Source of the DNA: Microbacterium oxydans | Lineage (GTDB): Bacteria > Actinomycetota > Actinomycetes > Actinomycetales > Microbacteriaceae | Assembly (NCBI RefSeq): GCF_000956405.1 | Contig: NZ_JYIV01000017.1 | Coordinates: forward strand, 44,068 to 108,067 | DNA: 64,000 nucleotides | Reading direction: 5' to 3' | In this document: positions 20,325-29,340 of the stretch, piece by piece | Position numbering within the stretch: position 1 is the first letter of the stretch | How the letters are laid out: the number at the start of each line of letters is the position of its first letter | The notes under the pieces: model-generated | What the model saw: the letters and a program-made list of their open reading frames with translations, nothing else | Database searches by the model: none | What the model was told of the DNA's origin: nothing | Program-made: the position numbers and the translations under genes

Positions 20325-22156
20325 AGGTTCCCGCCATGATCGCCGCCGAGCTCCGGCGACTGACAGCGAGCAGGATGGGCATCATCGCCCTGGTCGCGCT
20401 GATCTGCGTTCCGATCCTGTACGGCGGTCTCTACCTCTGGGCGAACCAGGACCCGTACGCCAAGTTCCCCGAAGTCCCCGTCGCCCTCGTGGTGGACGAC
20501 GAGGGCGCGCCGGCCCCCACGACGAGCGCGGAGCCCGCGACGGGCGAGACCGTCAACTACGGCGAGGACGTGGCCGAGAACCTGATCAAGGGCAACGCCT
20601 TCGACTGGCAGCTGATGTCGGCGGACGAGGCCTCGGAAGCGCTGCGCCACGGCACGGTCGACTTCACGGTGACCATCCCGACCGACTTCTCCTCGGCGCT
20701 GACCTCGGCGGCGGGCACCGACCCGCACCAGGCGCGCATCGATCTCGAGACCAACGACGCGAACAACTACCTCGCGTCCTCGATGGGGACCCAGGCCGTG
20801 GAGAAGATCCGCAGCTCAGTCGCCGAGATGGTGGGCAGCCAGGCCGCAGAGCGCCTGCTCACAGGCCTGAGCGACGTGCGCGACAAGCTCGTCACGGCGA
20901 CGGACGGCGCCACCCAGCTCGCCGACGGCGCCGGCACCGCGGCGACCGGGAGCGCGACCCTCGCCGAGGGCACAGCGCAGCTGGCTGACGGCACGGCGCA
21001 GCTCGCGACCGGCGCGCAGAACCTCGCGAACGGCGCACAGCAGGTGAGTGCGGGCAACCGACAGCTCGCCGACGTCGCCGACCGCGCGGGGTCTGCGGTC
21101 CAACAGGCCGCGAACGCCCTGCCGCAGGTGCGCTCCGACATCGCGAACACATTGGCGCAGCAGGGTCTCACCCCCGAGGAGATCGATCAGGTGCTCGCCC
21201 GGCTCGATCCGCTGGGCGCACGCCTGCAGGAGGGGAACACGCAGGTGCAGGCCGCGGTCGGAAAGGTCGATCAGCTCGCCGCCGGTGCCGCATCCCTCGC
21301 CGCGGGTGCGAACGAGCTCGCTTCCGGCGCGGGCACGGTCGCCACCGGTGCCTCCGCAGCCAACGACGGCGCTGCACAGCTGCGCGATGGACTGGCCACG
21401 CTCGCCTCCGGCACGGCCGAACTGCGCGACGGACTCGCGCAGGGTGTCGAGGCGATCCCCGCCTCGACACCCGATCTGCGCTCCCGGCAGGCCGAGACCA
21501 TCGCAGATCCCGTGAAGGTGTCCAGCGACAAGGTCGCCTCCGCGGAGGACTACGGCGCCGGTCTCGCCCCTTTCTTCGCCGCCCTCTCGGCCTGGATCGG
21601 CATCTACGCGCTCTTCCTGATCGTGAAGCCGATCTCGCGGCGGGCCATCACCGCGCTGCACTCGCCCGTCCGCATCACACTGGCCGGCTGGCTGACCCCG
21701 GCGATGCTCGGCGCGGTGCAGATGCTCGGACTCATGGGTATCCTCGCCATCACGCTCGGCTTCACCTTCGACCATCCGCTCGGAACCCTCGGGGTGATGA
21801 TCTTCGCGTCGGCCACCTTCACGGCGATCATCCTCGCGCTCAATGTCTGGCTCGGCTCGGTCGGACAGTTCCTCGGCCTCGTGCTGATGGTGCTGCAGCT
21901 CGTCACGGCCGGTGGGACCTTCCCCTGGCAGACGCTGCCCGCACCGCTCGCCGCCCTGCATCATGTGCTGCCGCTGGGATACGTCGTCGATGCGATGCGC
22001 CAGCTCATGTACGGCGGCGACTACGTGCGAGCCGGGTGGGATCTGGCGGTGCTCGGAGTCTGGCTGGTGGGCGCGCTGCTGCTCGCGATGATCGGGGTGA
22101 CCCGGATGACGCATCGCCGCACGCTGCGCGACCTGCAGCCGAGCCTGATCGGCTGA
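20321..22156 (+). CDS. YhgE/Pip-family ABC-2-type membrane protein
   Basis: 611 residues. One helix near 20-42, an extracytoplasmic domain, then a coiled region (about 190-385) built of repeats such as LADGTAQLATGAQNLANGAQ, then five or six helices from 430 to 600 of the ABC-2 permease type. This is the YhgE/Pip architecture, also seen in phage-infection protein and in type VII-secretion-linked proteins. Its transport role is undefined. Ends an operon with TetR and the ABC-like gene and is followed by a strong terminator. Confidence 0.9.
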   Translation: MKVPAMIAAELRRLTASRMGIIALVALICVPILYGGLYLWANQDPYAKFPEVPVALVVDDEGAPAPTTSAEPATGETVNYGEDVAENLIKGNAFDWQLMSADEASEALRHGTVDFTVTIPTDFSSALTSAAGTDPHQARIDLETNDANNYLASSMGTQAVEKIRSSVAEMVGSQAAERLLTGLSDVRDKLVTATDGATQLADGAGTAATGSATLAEGTAQLADGTAQLATGAQNLANGAQQVSAGNRQLADVADRAGSAVQQAANALPQVRSDIANTLAQQGLTPEEIDQVLARLDPLGARLQEGNTQVQAAVGKVDQLAAGAASLAAGANELASGAGTVATGASAANDGAAQLRDGLATLASGTAELRDGLAQGVEAIPASTPDLRSRQAETIADPVKVSSDKVASAEDYGAGLAPFFAALSAWIGIYALFLIVKPISRRAITALHSPVRITLAGWLTPAMLGAVQMLGLMGILAITLGFTFDHPLGTLGVMIFASATFTAIILALNVWLGSVGQFLGLVLMVLQLVTAGGTFPWQTLPAPLAALHHVLPLGYVVDAMRQLMYGGDYVRAGWDLAVLGVWLVGALLLAMIGVTRMTHRRTLRDLQPSLIG

Positions 22157-22164
22157 CCAGTCGG

Positions 22165-22199
22165 GGTGCTCGGCGCGGAACGCCCCCGCGCCGAGCACC
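22165..22199 (+). terminator. Terminator of the TetR/YhgE operon
   Basis: Perfect 14-base arms GGTGCTCGGCGCGG (22165-22178) and CCGCGCCGAGCACC (22186-22199) with a 7-base loop, 8 bases after the stop. Confidence 0.85.
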
Positions 22200-22292
22200 G
22201 AGGTGGATATGATGCGAAGGCGCGACCCTGACACGCGCACTGGGGCTCGGTGGGACTGAGTTCCACCTGTCTACCCGAAAGAGTTCTCGACG

Positions 22293-24959
22293 ATGATGAC
22301 CGATTCGCAGGAGTCCGCCGCACCCTCACGCCCCTCGCTGGGTGTCCGCATCGGGCGCATCGCGTTCCTCGTCGTGGCCGCGATCGTCGTGGTGGCCGTG
22401 GCTGCCGCGTTCTTCGTGACCTGGACGATCCAGCGCTCCTTCCCGCAGACCGGGGGATCCATCGAGCTCGACGGCCTGCAGGCCGAGGTCACGGTGCAGC
22501 GCGACGACCGCGGCATCCCGACGATCACCGCGAACTCCACGGACGACCTGTTCTATGCGCAGGGCTTCGTGCACGCGCAGGACCGCTTCTTCGAGATGGA
22601 CTTCCGCCGCCACGTGACGGCAGGACGGGTCGCCGAGATGTTCGGGGAGTCGCAGGCCGGAACCGACGCCTTCCTCCGCACGCTCGAATGGCGCAAGGTC
22701 GCCGAGGCCGAGGTCGAGGCGATGGACGACACCACCCGCGGCTACTACGAGGCCTACGCGGATGGGGTGAACGCCTACCTGGCCTCGCGTTCGGGTGCCG
22801 AGCTCTCGCTCGAGTACGCCGTGATCGGGCTGCAGAACCCCGACTACGCTCCAGAGCCCTGGGAGCCCGCCGACTCGGTGGCCTGGCTCAAGGCCATGGC
22901 CTGGGATCTTCGCGGCAACATCGAGGACGAGACCGAGCGATCGCTCCTCGCCGCCGAGTTGAGCGGTGGCGCGGGTGGGGCGGGGACGGGCGATCCCGCT
23001 GTCCCCGACGTGCTGGCGAAACTCTACCCCGACTATCCGTTCGACGAGAACCCCGTGATCGTCCCGAAGATCTCGACCGTTCCGGCGCTGGGCGTCGGCG
23101 CTGAGCCCGCGGCCCTCACCGTCACCGACACCGAGGGCGAGGCGCAGCAGGCGTCGACCACCGTCGACTGGGAGGAGACCTCGAACGTCATCGAGGCCGC
23201 CAGCGTCCTGGTGGGCGATGTGGGCGAGGGCATCGGATCGAACTCGTGGGTCGTGTCCGGAGACCTCACCGAGACGGGGATGCCGCTGCTCGCCAACGAC
23301 CCGCACCTCGGTGCCTCCCTCCCCTCGGTCTGGTACCAGGTGCAGCTGAAGTGCTCGACCGTCGACGAGGAGTGCCCGTTCGATGTGGGCGGCTTCTCGT
23401 TCTCCGGGCTGCCGGGCATCGTGATCGGCCACAACCAGAAGGTCGCGTGGGGATTCACGAACCTCACCACCGACGTCACCGACCTCTACGTCGAGCGCGT
23501 CGAAGGGGACAAGTACTGGCGCGACGGAGCTCTGGTGCCGCTGGAGGAGAGCACCGAGACGATCAAGGTCGCCGGCGGCGACGACATCGATCTGACCATC
23601 CGCTCCACCGTGCACGGTCCGATCATCTCCGGGCTCACGGACGACTTCACGAAAGTCGCCGACGACCCGGAGCCTGCACTCGGCGCCGAGACCTCCGCGC
23701 CGATCGCTCCCGTCCCCGGGTCGGAGGATGCCGAGTACGCCGTGAGCCTGCGGTGGACCGCGCTCGATCCTGGGACGGCTGCGACGGCGATCTTCGCTCT
23801 CTCCACCGCGCAGGACTTCGACGACTTCCGCTACGCCGCCTCGCTGTTCGACGTGCCGGCGCAGAACCTCATCTACGCCGACACCGAGGGCAACATCGGA
23901 TACCAGGCCCCCGGCCGCCTCCCCATCCGCGGCGCCGGCGACGGGTGGATGCCCCAGCCGGGGTGGGACAGCAGCTACGACTGGACGGGCTTCATCCCGT
24001 TCGAGGAGCTGCCGGTGTCGTACAACCCGAGCTCCGGGTACATCGTCACCGCGAACAACGCGATCGTGACGGACGACTACGCCTACTTCCTCTCCCGCGA
24101 CTGGGATTACGGCTACCGGGCGGCCCGGATCGCCCACCTCATCGAGCGGCGGGCGGCCGTCGCCCCGCTGACCGCCGCGGACATGCGCGACATCCAGATG
24201 GACAACGAGATGTGGATCGGAACGCAGCTGGCGACCGCCATGGCCGACGTCGACGTCTCCGGGGCCGGACCGTCCGACGCCGTGGACCTGCTGGAGACCT
24301 GGGACGGTCAGAACAACGCGTCGGCGGCGGCCGCCGCTTACGCGAACGTGCTGTGGTCGAACCTGGTGCAGAACATCTTCGCCGAGCGCGAGCAACCTCT
24401 CCCGATCGATGGTCAGGGGCGCCTGTTCACGGTCGTCTCCGCCATGCTGACCGATCCGTCCGACCCGCTCTGGACCAACGAGCAGCTCGACGTCGACGGG
24501 ATGGAGCAGATGCTCGCGCTGTCGGCGGAGGAAGCCTACGACGAGCTCGCAGCGCTGCAGGGGACCACGATCTCGCGATGGAACTGGGGTGACCTGCACG
24601 CGATCACCCTCACCAGCGACACGCTCGGCTCGTCGGGGATCGCCCCGATCGAAGCACTGTTCAACCGTGGACCGTTCCCCGTGAGCGGAGGGGCGTCCGT
24701 GGTGAACGCGACCGGGTGGGAGCTCGGCGTCTCGTATGCAACGACGACGGTGCCGTCGATGCGGATGGTGGTCGATCTCTCCGACTTCGACGCCTCGACC
24801 TGGAACCACCTGACCGGCGCCTCCGGGCACGCGTTCCACGAGCACTACACCGATCAGACCGCCGACTGGGCGGCCGGTGTCCAGAAGCCGTGGGCGTTCT
24901 CGCCGAAGGCGGTGAAGGCCGCAGCCGTCGACACCCTGGTGCTCACTCCGGCCGGCTGA
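22293..24959 (+). CDS. Penicillin acylase-family (S45) N-terminal nucleophile hydrolase
   Basis: 888 residues. A cytosolic leader and one helix (about 20-45) anchor or export it. The alpha-subunit part is followed by a linker with no strong conservation (220-310) and then GEGIGSNSWVVSG, in which Ser316 after Gly315 would be the self-cleavage nucleophile at the start of the beta subunit. LANDPHLGASLPS and GLPGIVIGHNQKVAWGFTN are typical beta-subunit motifs. Family members hydrolyse amide bonds of beta-lactams, acyl-homoserine lactones or other N-acyl compounds; substrate cannot be predicted. Start could be either of two adjacent ATGs (22293 or 22296). Confidence 0.92.
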   Translation: MMTDSQESAAPSRPSLGVRIGRIAFLVVAAIVVVAVAAAFFVTWTIQRSFPQTGGSIELDGLQAEVTVQRDDRGIPTITANSTDDLFYAQGFVHAQDRFFEMDFRRHVTAGRVAEMFGESQAGTDAFLRTLEWRKVAEAEVEAMDDTTRGYYEAYADGVNAYLASRSGAELSLEYAVIGLQNPDYAPEPWEPADSVAWLKAMAWDLRGNIEDETERSLLAAELSGGAGGAGTGDPAVPDVLAKLYPDYPFDENPVIVPKISTVPALGVGAEPAALTVTDTEGEAQQASTTVDWEETSNVIEAASVLVGDVGEGIGSNSWVVSGDLTETGMPLLANDPHLGASLPSVWYQVQLKCSTVDEECPFDVGGFSFSGLPGIVIGHNQKVAWGFTNLTTDVTDLYVERVEGDKYWRDGALVPLEESTETIKVAGGDDIDLTIRSTVHGPIISGLTDDFTKVADDPEPALGAETSAPIAPVPGSEDAEYAVSLRWTALDPGTAATAIFALSTAQDFDDFRYAASLFDVPAQNLIYADTEGNIGYQAPGRLPIRGAGDGWMPQPGWDSSYDWTGFIPFEELPVSYNPSSGYIVTANNAIVTDDYAYFLSRDWDYGYRAARIAHLIERRAAVAPLTAADMRDIQMDNEMWIGTQLATAMADVDVSGAGPSDAVDLLETWDGQNNASAAAAAYANVLWSNLVQNIFAEREQPLPIDGQGRLFTVVSAMLTDPSDPLWTNEQLDVDGMEQMLALSAEEAYDELAALQGTTISRWNWGDLHAITLTSDTLGSSGIAPIEALFNRGPFPVSGGASVVNATGWELGVSYATTTVPSMRMVVDLSDFDASTWNHLTGASGHAFHEHYTDQTADWAAGVQKPWAFSPKAVKAAAVDTLVLTPAG

Positions 24960-25015
24960 ACGCGAAGGGTGGGGCGTCCGAGCAGTGCCCCAGGATGCTC
25001 GGCTAGCGTGGATGG

Positions 25016-25777
25016 GTGCCAACCAGCTACCTCGCCCCCAAGGGCACCCCCGTCACTCTCCTGGAGTTCGAGCACGGAGGTGCGACCCTCATCGCCGAGA
25101 CGTTCGGTGAAGGACCGCACACCTACCTGCTCCTGCACGGCATCGGCATGGGCCGCAGCGTCTACCTCGACGTCGTGCAGCGTCTCGACGGACGGGTCAT
25201 CGCGGTCGATCTGCCTGGCTTCGGGGAAGCGCCAGAGCCCACGCGCACCCTCACGATGGAGCGGCACGCCGACCTGGTCGCGGCCTACCTCCAGCACGTG
25301 GACTCCGGTCCCGTGCTCGTGATCGGTCACTCCATGGGCAGCCAGATCGCGGCAGAGCTCGCCGCACGCCATCCGTCCCTCGTCGAAGGAGTGGTGCTCG
25401 CCGGTCCCACCGTGAACAAGGCGGCACGCAACATCGGGGCTCAGGCCCGCTACCTGCTGACCGACCTCATCGGCGAACGACCCCTGGTCATCTGGCGTGG
25501 AGCGCGCGAATACCTCCGCGGCGGACCACACCTCTTCCGCAAGATGCGCGCAACGATCGTGCACGAGCCGGAAGACGCCTTCGTGCGCATCGAGTGCCCG
25601 GTGCTGGTGCTGCGCGGGGAGAGCGACCCGCTCGCACCGATGAGCTGGTGCCGCGAGATCATCGACGCCATCCCGGGCGCCGACCTCGAGGTCATCCCCG
25701 ACCACGGACACGGCACCCTCATCAGCGACTCCGAGCCCGCGGCGCGCCTGATCCACGAGTTCGCCGCCCGCCTCTGA
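25016..25777 (+). CDS. Alpha/beta-fold hydrolase
   Basis: 253 residues from GTG 25016, six bases after a TAGCGT -10 (25004-25009), hence probably leaderless. Fold motifs: LLLHGIG (oxyanion hole, near 41), GHSMGSQIAAE (nucleophile Ser near 104), a candidate catalytic acid in RGESDP near residue 203, and DHGHGTLIS (catalytic His). Likely a small-ester or C-C hydrolase acting in the cytosol; substrate unknown. Converges with the mrp operon across a long hairpin. Confidence 0.88.
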   Translation: MPTSYLAPKGTPVTLLEFEHGGATLIAETFGEGPHTYLLLHGIGMGRSVYLDVVQRLDGRVIAVDLPGFGEAPEPTRTLTMERHADLVAAYLQHVDSGPVLVIGHSMGSQIAAELAARHPSLVEGVVLAGPTVNKAARNIGAQARYLLTDLIGERPLVIWRGAREYLRGGPHLFRKMRATIVHEPEDAFVRIECPVLVLRGESDPLAPMSWCREIIDAIPGADLEVIPDHGHGTLISDSEPAARLIHEFAARL

Positions 25778-25801
25778 GCCCTCGACCGCGCGCCCTTCTC
25801 A

Positions 25802-25837
25802 CGAGCGGCTCGCGGGACGAGCGGCTCGAGCGGCTCG
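25802..25837. repeat. Three overlapping copies of CGAGCGGCTCG
   Basis: The 11-base near-palindrome CGAGC-G-GCTCG occurs at 25802-25812, 25818-25828 and 25827-25837, the last two sharing two bases. Non-coding, next to the long hairpin at 25840. Confidence 0.6.
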
Positions 25838-25839
25838 CG

Positions 25840-25910
25840 GGATCAGGCAATCGCGCCGCATCAGGCCGATTCGCTTCGAGACGGCCTGATCCGGCGCGAT
25901 GGCCTGATCC
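25840..25910. terminator. 29-bp stem inverted repeat between convergent genes
   Basis: Left arm 25840-25868 and right arm 25882-25910 pair at 27 of 29 positions (mismatches at 25849/25901 and 25859/25891) around a 13-base loop. The motif ATCAGGC recurs at both ends of each arm. Lies between the hydrolase (ending 25777) and mrpG (ending 25955), so it can terminate both, but it is about twice the length of other terminators here. Confidence 0.7.
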
Positions 25911-25954
25911 GACGCGGCGTGCCGGCACCGAGCACCCCGGGGCAGCCCGCGAGG

Positions 25955-26344
25955 TCAGCCCGCGGCGGGAGGAGTCTGCTTCGACTCGGCGAGTTCGTCG
26001 ACCACGAGGCCGCGCTGCTCGATCGTGCCGTTGCGATAGGCCTGCCGTCCGACCATGTGGGCCGAGAGCGGAGCGGTCGCGAACTGCATGAGCACGACCG
26101 GGGCCACGAGCACGAAGCCGAGCAGGACTCCGCCGATCGATCGCTGCGACAGCGCGATGGCGATGCAGATGAGTAGCAGACCGAGCACCTGCGGCTTGGT
26201 CGCCGCGTGGAGTCGGGACGGCACGTCGCGGAAGTGCAGCAGACCGACCGCCGCCGACAGGCACAGCACGGCACCGAGCAGGATGAGCACGAGCACCGCC
26301 ACGTCGATGACGGCGTCGGGGATCATGAGACCGAACACGTTCAT
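25955..26344 (-). CDS. mrpG: Na+/H+ antiporter subunit MrpG
   Basis: 129 residues, three hydrophobic helices (about 8-30, 40-62, 68-90) with the family's PSRLHAATKPQVLGLLL segment. Accessory subunit of the Mrp/Mnh multi-subunit cation/proton antiporter in the cytoplasmic membrane. ATG 26344 overlaps the mrpF stop (ATGA). Last gene of the operon; the polar C-terminal tail of about 35 residues is longer than the membrane core requires. Confidence 0.93.
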   Translation of the reverse strand: MNVFGLMIPDAVIDVAVLVLILLGAVLCLSAAVGLLHFRDVPSRLHAATKPQVLGLLLICIAIALSQRSIGGVLLGFVLVAPVVLMQFATAPLSAHMVGRQAYRNGTIEQRGLVVDELAESKQTPPAAG

Positions 26345-26610
26345 GGTGTCGTGTTGTCCCTTCTCGCGACGAAGCGGGCGACGGCGATCGACCCGAACAC
26401 CCCGATGGCCGCGATGATCAGGAGCACCGGGATGTTCCTGGTGTGACCGTTGATGGCCATCTCCGCACCGATCACGCACATCACCTCGGTGAGCAGCACG
26501 TCGGAGGCCACTGCCCGGTCGAGGATCGACGGCCCTCGCACGATGCGGATGAGCGCGAGCACGGCGGCGATGCCGAACACCACCATGATCAGCAGCAGGA
26601 GGATGTTCAT
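26341..26610 (-). CDS. mrpF: Na+/H+ antiporter subunit MrpF
   Basis: 89 residues with three helices; the family core RIVRGPSILDRAVASDVL is at residues 22-39. Small membrane subunit needed for the assembled Mrp complex. Overlaps mrpE by 4 bases upstream and mrpG by 4 bases downstream, so it is translated with them. Confidence 0.95.
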   Translation of the reverse strand: MNILLLLIMVVFGIAAVLALIRIVRGPSILDRAVASDVLLTEVMCVIGAEMAINGHTRNIPVLLIIAAIGVFGSIAVARFVARRDNTTP

Positions 26611-27197
26611 CGGGCACCGCCCTTCGTCAGTCCGAGGCCGGCACGCCCATCGGCCTTGAGGGCACGATACTGAGCGGGGTCTCCGAGCGCACGCACGACC
26701 CGCTGCTCCCAGCGCAGCACGCCCTCACGCTGCTTCTCCACGTCGTCGAGGTTCCGGACGCCGATCACGTGCAGATAGAGGATCCGGCGGTCGCGGTCGG
26801 TCTCCACGACCAGCGACCCGGGGATCAGCGACGACACGACAGCGACGTGCGTCATCACGAGGTCGTCTGCGTAGCGCAGCGGAACTGCGATGATGGCCGT
26901 GCCCGGCTGTCGGCGGAAGTCGAACACCTGCACGGTGACGGAGAGGGCGCCACTCAGCACGGCGAACAGGAACTGCACCACGAAGAGCGCCGCGTACCAG
27001 AGGTTGATCCGGCCGGAGAGCGCGACGGTCGGCAGGCGGAAGACGCGGGTGACGAAGATCGCGACGACGAGCCCGGTGAGGAAGGACAGCACCGTGAACT
27101 GCGCCCACAGCAGCATCCACAGCACGACCAGCCACGCGAGGAACGGCAGCTGCACGCGGATGTCGCGCCACAGGTGACGCCGGAGGTCACGGCCCAT
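26607..27197 (-). CDS. mrpE: Na+/H+ antiporter subunit MrpE
   Basis: 196 residues from ATG 27197. Two close helices (about 17-55 and 70-92) are followed by the MrpE cytosolic domain with the SSLIPGSLVVETDRDRRILY signature near 120. Structural subunit of the Mrp antiporter. One-base overlap with mrpD and four-base overlap with mrpF. The frame is open far upstream but that part shadows mrpC and mrpD. Confidence 0.95.
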   Translation of the reverse strand: MGRDLRRHLWRDIRVQLPFLAWLVVLWMLLWAQFTVLSFLTGLVVAIFVTRVFRLPTVALSGRINLWYAALFVVQFLFAVLSGALSVTVQVFDFRRQPGTAIIAVPLRYADDLVMTHVAVVSSLIPGSLVVETDRDRRILYLHVIGVRNLDDVEKQREGVLRWEQRVVRALGDPAQYRALKADGRAGLGLTKGGAR

Positions 27198-28747
27198 CAG
27201 CCCACCTCGTCTTCCAGCTGCACGAGGCTCACGGGCTGCAGCAGTCCGGCGCCGATGCGGTCGCAGAGGGCGTACAGGGGCCCGGCGAACACGGTCAGAG
27301 CAAGGGTCACGGCGACCATGCCTCCGGTCGCGAGGGTCATGATCTTCGGGATGCGACGACGCTCCTGCTGCTCGTCGGCGGCGGGGGCGTTGCCCAGGTA
27401 GGAGATGCGACCCTCGGTCTCTGTGGAGTCCTCCTCCTCGCGCCAGAAGGCGAGGTTCCAGGCGCGCATCAGCGCGTACAGCGTGAGCAGCGAGGTGATG
27501 ATGCCGCCGAAGATCAGCACGATCATGATCGGAGTTCCGACGGATGCGGCAGCTTCGAACAGCGCGAACTTGCCGATGAACCCCGAGAAGGGCGGTAGCC
27601 CACCGAGGTTGATCGCGGGAACGAAGTACAGCACGGCGATCACGGGTGCTACCTTCAACAGCCCCTTGACCCGCAGGATCGACGTGCTTCCCGCTCGGCG
27701 TTCCACGAGGCCGACGGCCAGGAACAGCGTGGTCTGCACGACGATGTGGTGCACGATGTAGTACACCGTGGCGCCGATCGCGGCGGGCGTCGCTATCGCC
27801 AGGCCGAAGATCATGTATCCCACGTGGCTGACCAGTGTGAACGACAGGATTCGTTTGAGTTCGGCCTGTGCCACGGCGCCGAGCACACCGACGATCATGG
27901 TCGCGAGCGCGATGATCAGGAGCAGCGTGTCGATGCTGTTCGAGGCGAAGAGCTGCGTCTCGGTGCGGATCAGCGCGTACACGCCGACCTTCGTCAGCAA
28001 GCCGGCGAACACCGCGGTGACCGGGGCAGGAGCGGTCGGGTAGGAGTCGGGGAGCCAGAACGACACCGGGAAGATGGCGGCCTTGATCCCGAAGGCCACC
28101 ACGAGCATCAGGTGCAGCACCAGCTGCGTCTCCTGCGGGAGCTCCGACATCCGCTCGGCGATCTGGGCCATGTTGACCGTGCCGAGCGCGCCGTAGATCA
28201 TCGCGATCGAGGCGAGGAACAGGATCGAGGAGACGAGTGAGACGACGATGTAGACCGCGCCAGTGCGGATACGGGACTCGGTGCTGCCGAGCGTGATCAG
28301 CACATACGACGCGACGAGCAGGATCTCGAATCCGACGTACAGGTTGAACAGGTCGCCGGCGATGAAGGCGTTGAAGATGCCGGCCGCGAGGATCAGGTAC
28401 GACGGGTTGAAGATCGAGATCGGGGTCTCGTCGGTGCCGTCCGCTGCACCTTGACCGATGGAGAAGAGCAGCACCGCGAGCAGCACGATGCTGGAGATGA
28501 GCACCAGGAGCGCAGCGAGCCGGTCGACGTAGAGCACGATGCCGAACGGTACGGGCCATCCGCCGACGGACACCGCGAGCGGAGCACCGGAGTCGACCAC
28601 GACGAGCAGCACGGCGGCGATGATCGAGACCGCGGCGAGGGTGGCGACGGTGACGACGACCTGGAGGCGCGCGTTCCGGCCGAACACGAGAGTGACGGCG
28701 GCACCGAGCAGCGGCAGTGCGACGAGGAGGGGGACGAGGGCGGTCAT
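27197..28747 (-). CDS. mrpD: Na+/H+ antiporter subunit MrpD
   Basis: 516 residues, about 14 transmembrane helices, homologous to respiratory complex I NuoM/NuoN and MrpA. Proton-channel features are present: conserved Lys in GIKAAIFPVSFWLPDSYPTA, the LTKVGVYAL helix and FTLVSHVGYMIFGLA. One of the two antiporter-like ion-translocating subunits. ATGA overlap with mrpC. The C-terminal tail carries EEEDSTETEGR, a charged cytosolic extension. Confidence 0.95.
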   Translation of the reverse strand: MTALVPLLVALPLLGAAVTLVFGRNARLQVVVTVATLAAVSIIAAVLLVVVDSGAPLAVSVGGWPVPFGIVLYVDRLAALLVLISSIVLLAVLLFSIGQGAADGTDETPISIFNPSYLILAAGIFNAFIAGDLFNLYVGFEILLVASYVLITLGSTESRIRTGAVYIVVSLVSSILFLASIAMIYGALGTVNMAQIAERMSELPQETQLVLHLMLVVAFGIKAAIFPVSFWLPDSYPTAPAPVTAVFAGLLTKVGVYALIRTETQLFASNSIDTLLLIIALATMIVGVLGAVAQAELKRILSFTLVSHVGYMIFGLAIATPAAIGATVYYIVHHIVVQTTLFLAVGLVERRAGSTSILRVKGLLKVAPVIAVLYFVPAINLGGLPPFSGFIGKFALFEAAASVGTPIMIVLIFGGIITSLLTLYALMRAWNLAFWREEEDSTETEGRISYLGNAPAADEQQERRRIPKIMTLATGGMVAVTLALTVFAGPLYALCDRIGAGLLQPVSLVQLEDEVG

Positions 28748-29340
28748 GGCCTGCCCTCCTCGTTCTCGTCGTGGTCATCGGGTTCGTCCGAGCGCGGTTC
28801 TCGGCCCTCGTCCGCGGCGGAGGGTTCGCTCCCCCAGTCGGTCGGGGCGTCGTACGGCGCGTCGTCATGGATCGAGGGGTGATCCCGCATGTGCAGCACC
28901 GTGATCGGTGCGGTCTGCACGCCGACGAAGTCTGTCGTCGCCTCGTCGTCGTCGGTCTCGGACTCGTCGTCCATGAGGTCTTCGTCGGCATCGGTGCGCT
29001 CACGCAGGGCGATGTCGGCCTCGTCGTCCTCGACCGTGTCGGCCTGGCCCAGTTGCCACGAGCGATAGATCAGCGCGAGGAGGAAAGCCGAGACCGCGAA
29101 CGTGATGACGATGGCGGTGAGGGTGAGGGCTTGCGGGAGCGGATCGCTCATCTCGCCCTCGGTGCCGAAGAACGGGGCGTTGCCCGGCACACCCATCACG
29201 ATCAGGAGCAGCAGGTTGGTGGCGTTGCCGAGCAGCAGGAAGCCGATCAGCACGCGGGTCAGGCTGCGCTCCAGCATCGCGTACACGCCGCAGGCGAAGA
29301 GGATGGCCATGATGACGATCAGGGTGAGCGAGACATCCAT
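28744..29340 (-). CDS. mrpC: Na+/H+ antiporter subunit MrpC with long acidic tail
   Basis: 198 residues. The first ~105 form three helices as in MrpC/NuoK, including LIGFLLLGNATNLLLLIVMG and LTLTAIVITFAVSAFLLAL. The remaining ~95 residues are a disordered, Asp/Glu-rich tail (for example DEDLMDDESETDDDEATTD) not found in most MrpC proteins, which are about 110-120 residues. MrpC lies next to the two antiporter-like subunits; an acidic tail could act as a local cation buffer. That role is speculation. Confidence 0.93.
   Translation of the reverse strand: MDVSLTLIVIMAILFACGVYAMLERSLTRVLIGFLLLGNATNLLLLIVMGVPGNAPFFGTEGEMSDPLPQALTLTAIVITFAVSAFLLALIYRSWQLGQADTVEDDEADIALRERTDADEDLMDDESETDDDEATTDFVGVQTAPITVLHMRDHPSIHDDAPYDAPTDWGSEPSAADEGREPRSDEPDDHDENEEGRP

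Noticed and set aside
22326..25022. 898-codon minus-strand frame opposite the penicillin acylase
   Set aside because: Opposes a full family match on the plus strand and shows no motif; typical high-GC shadow frame.
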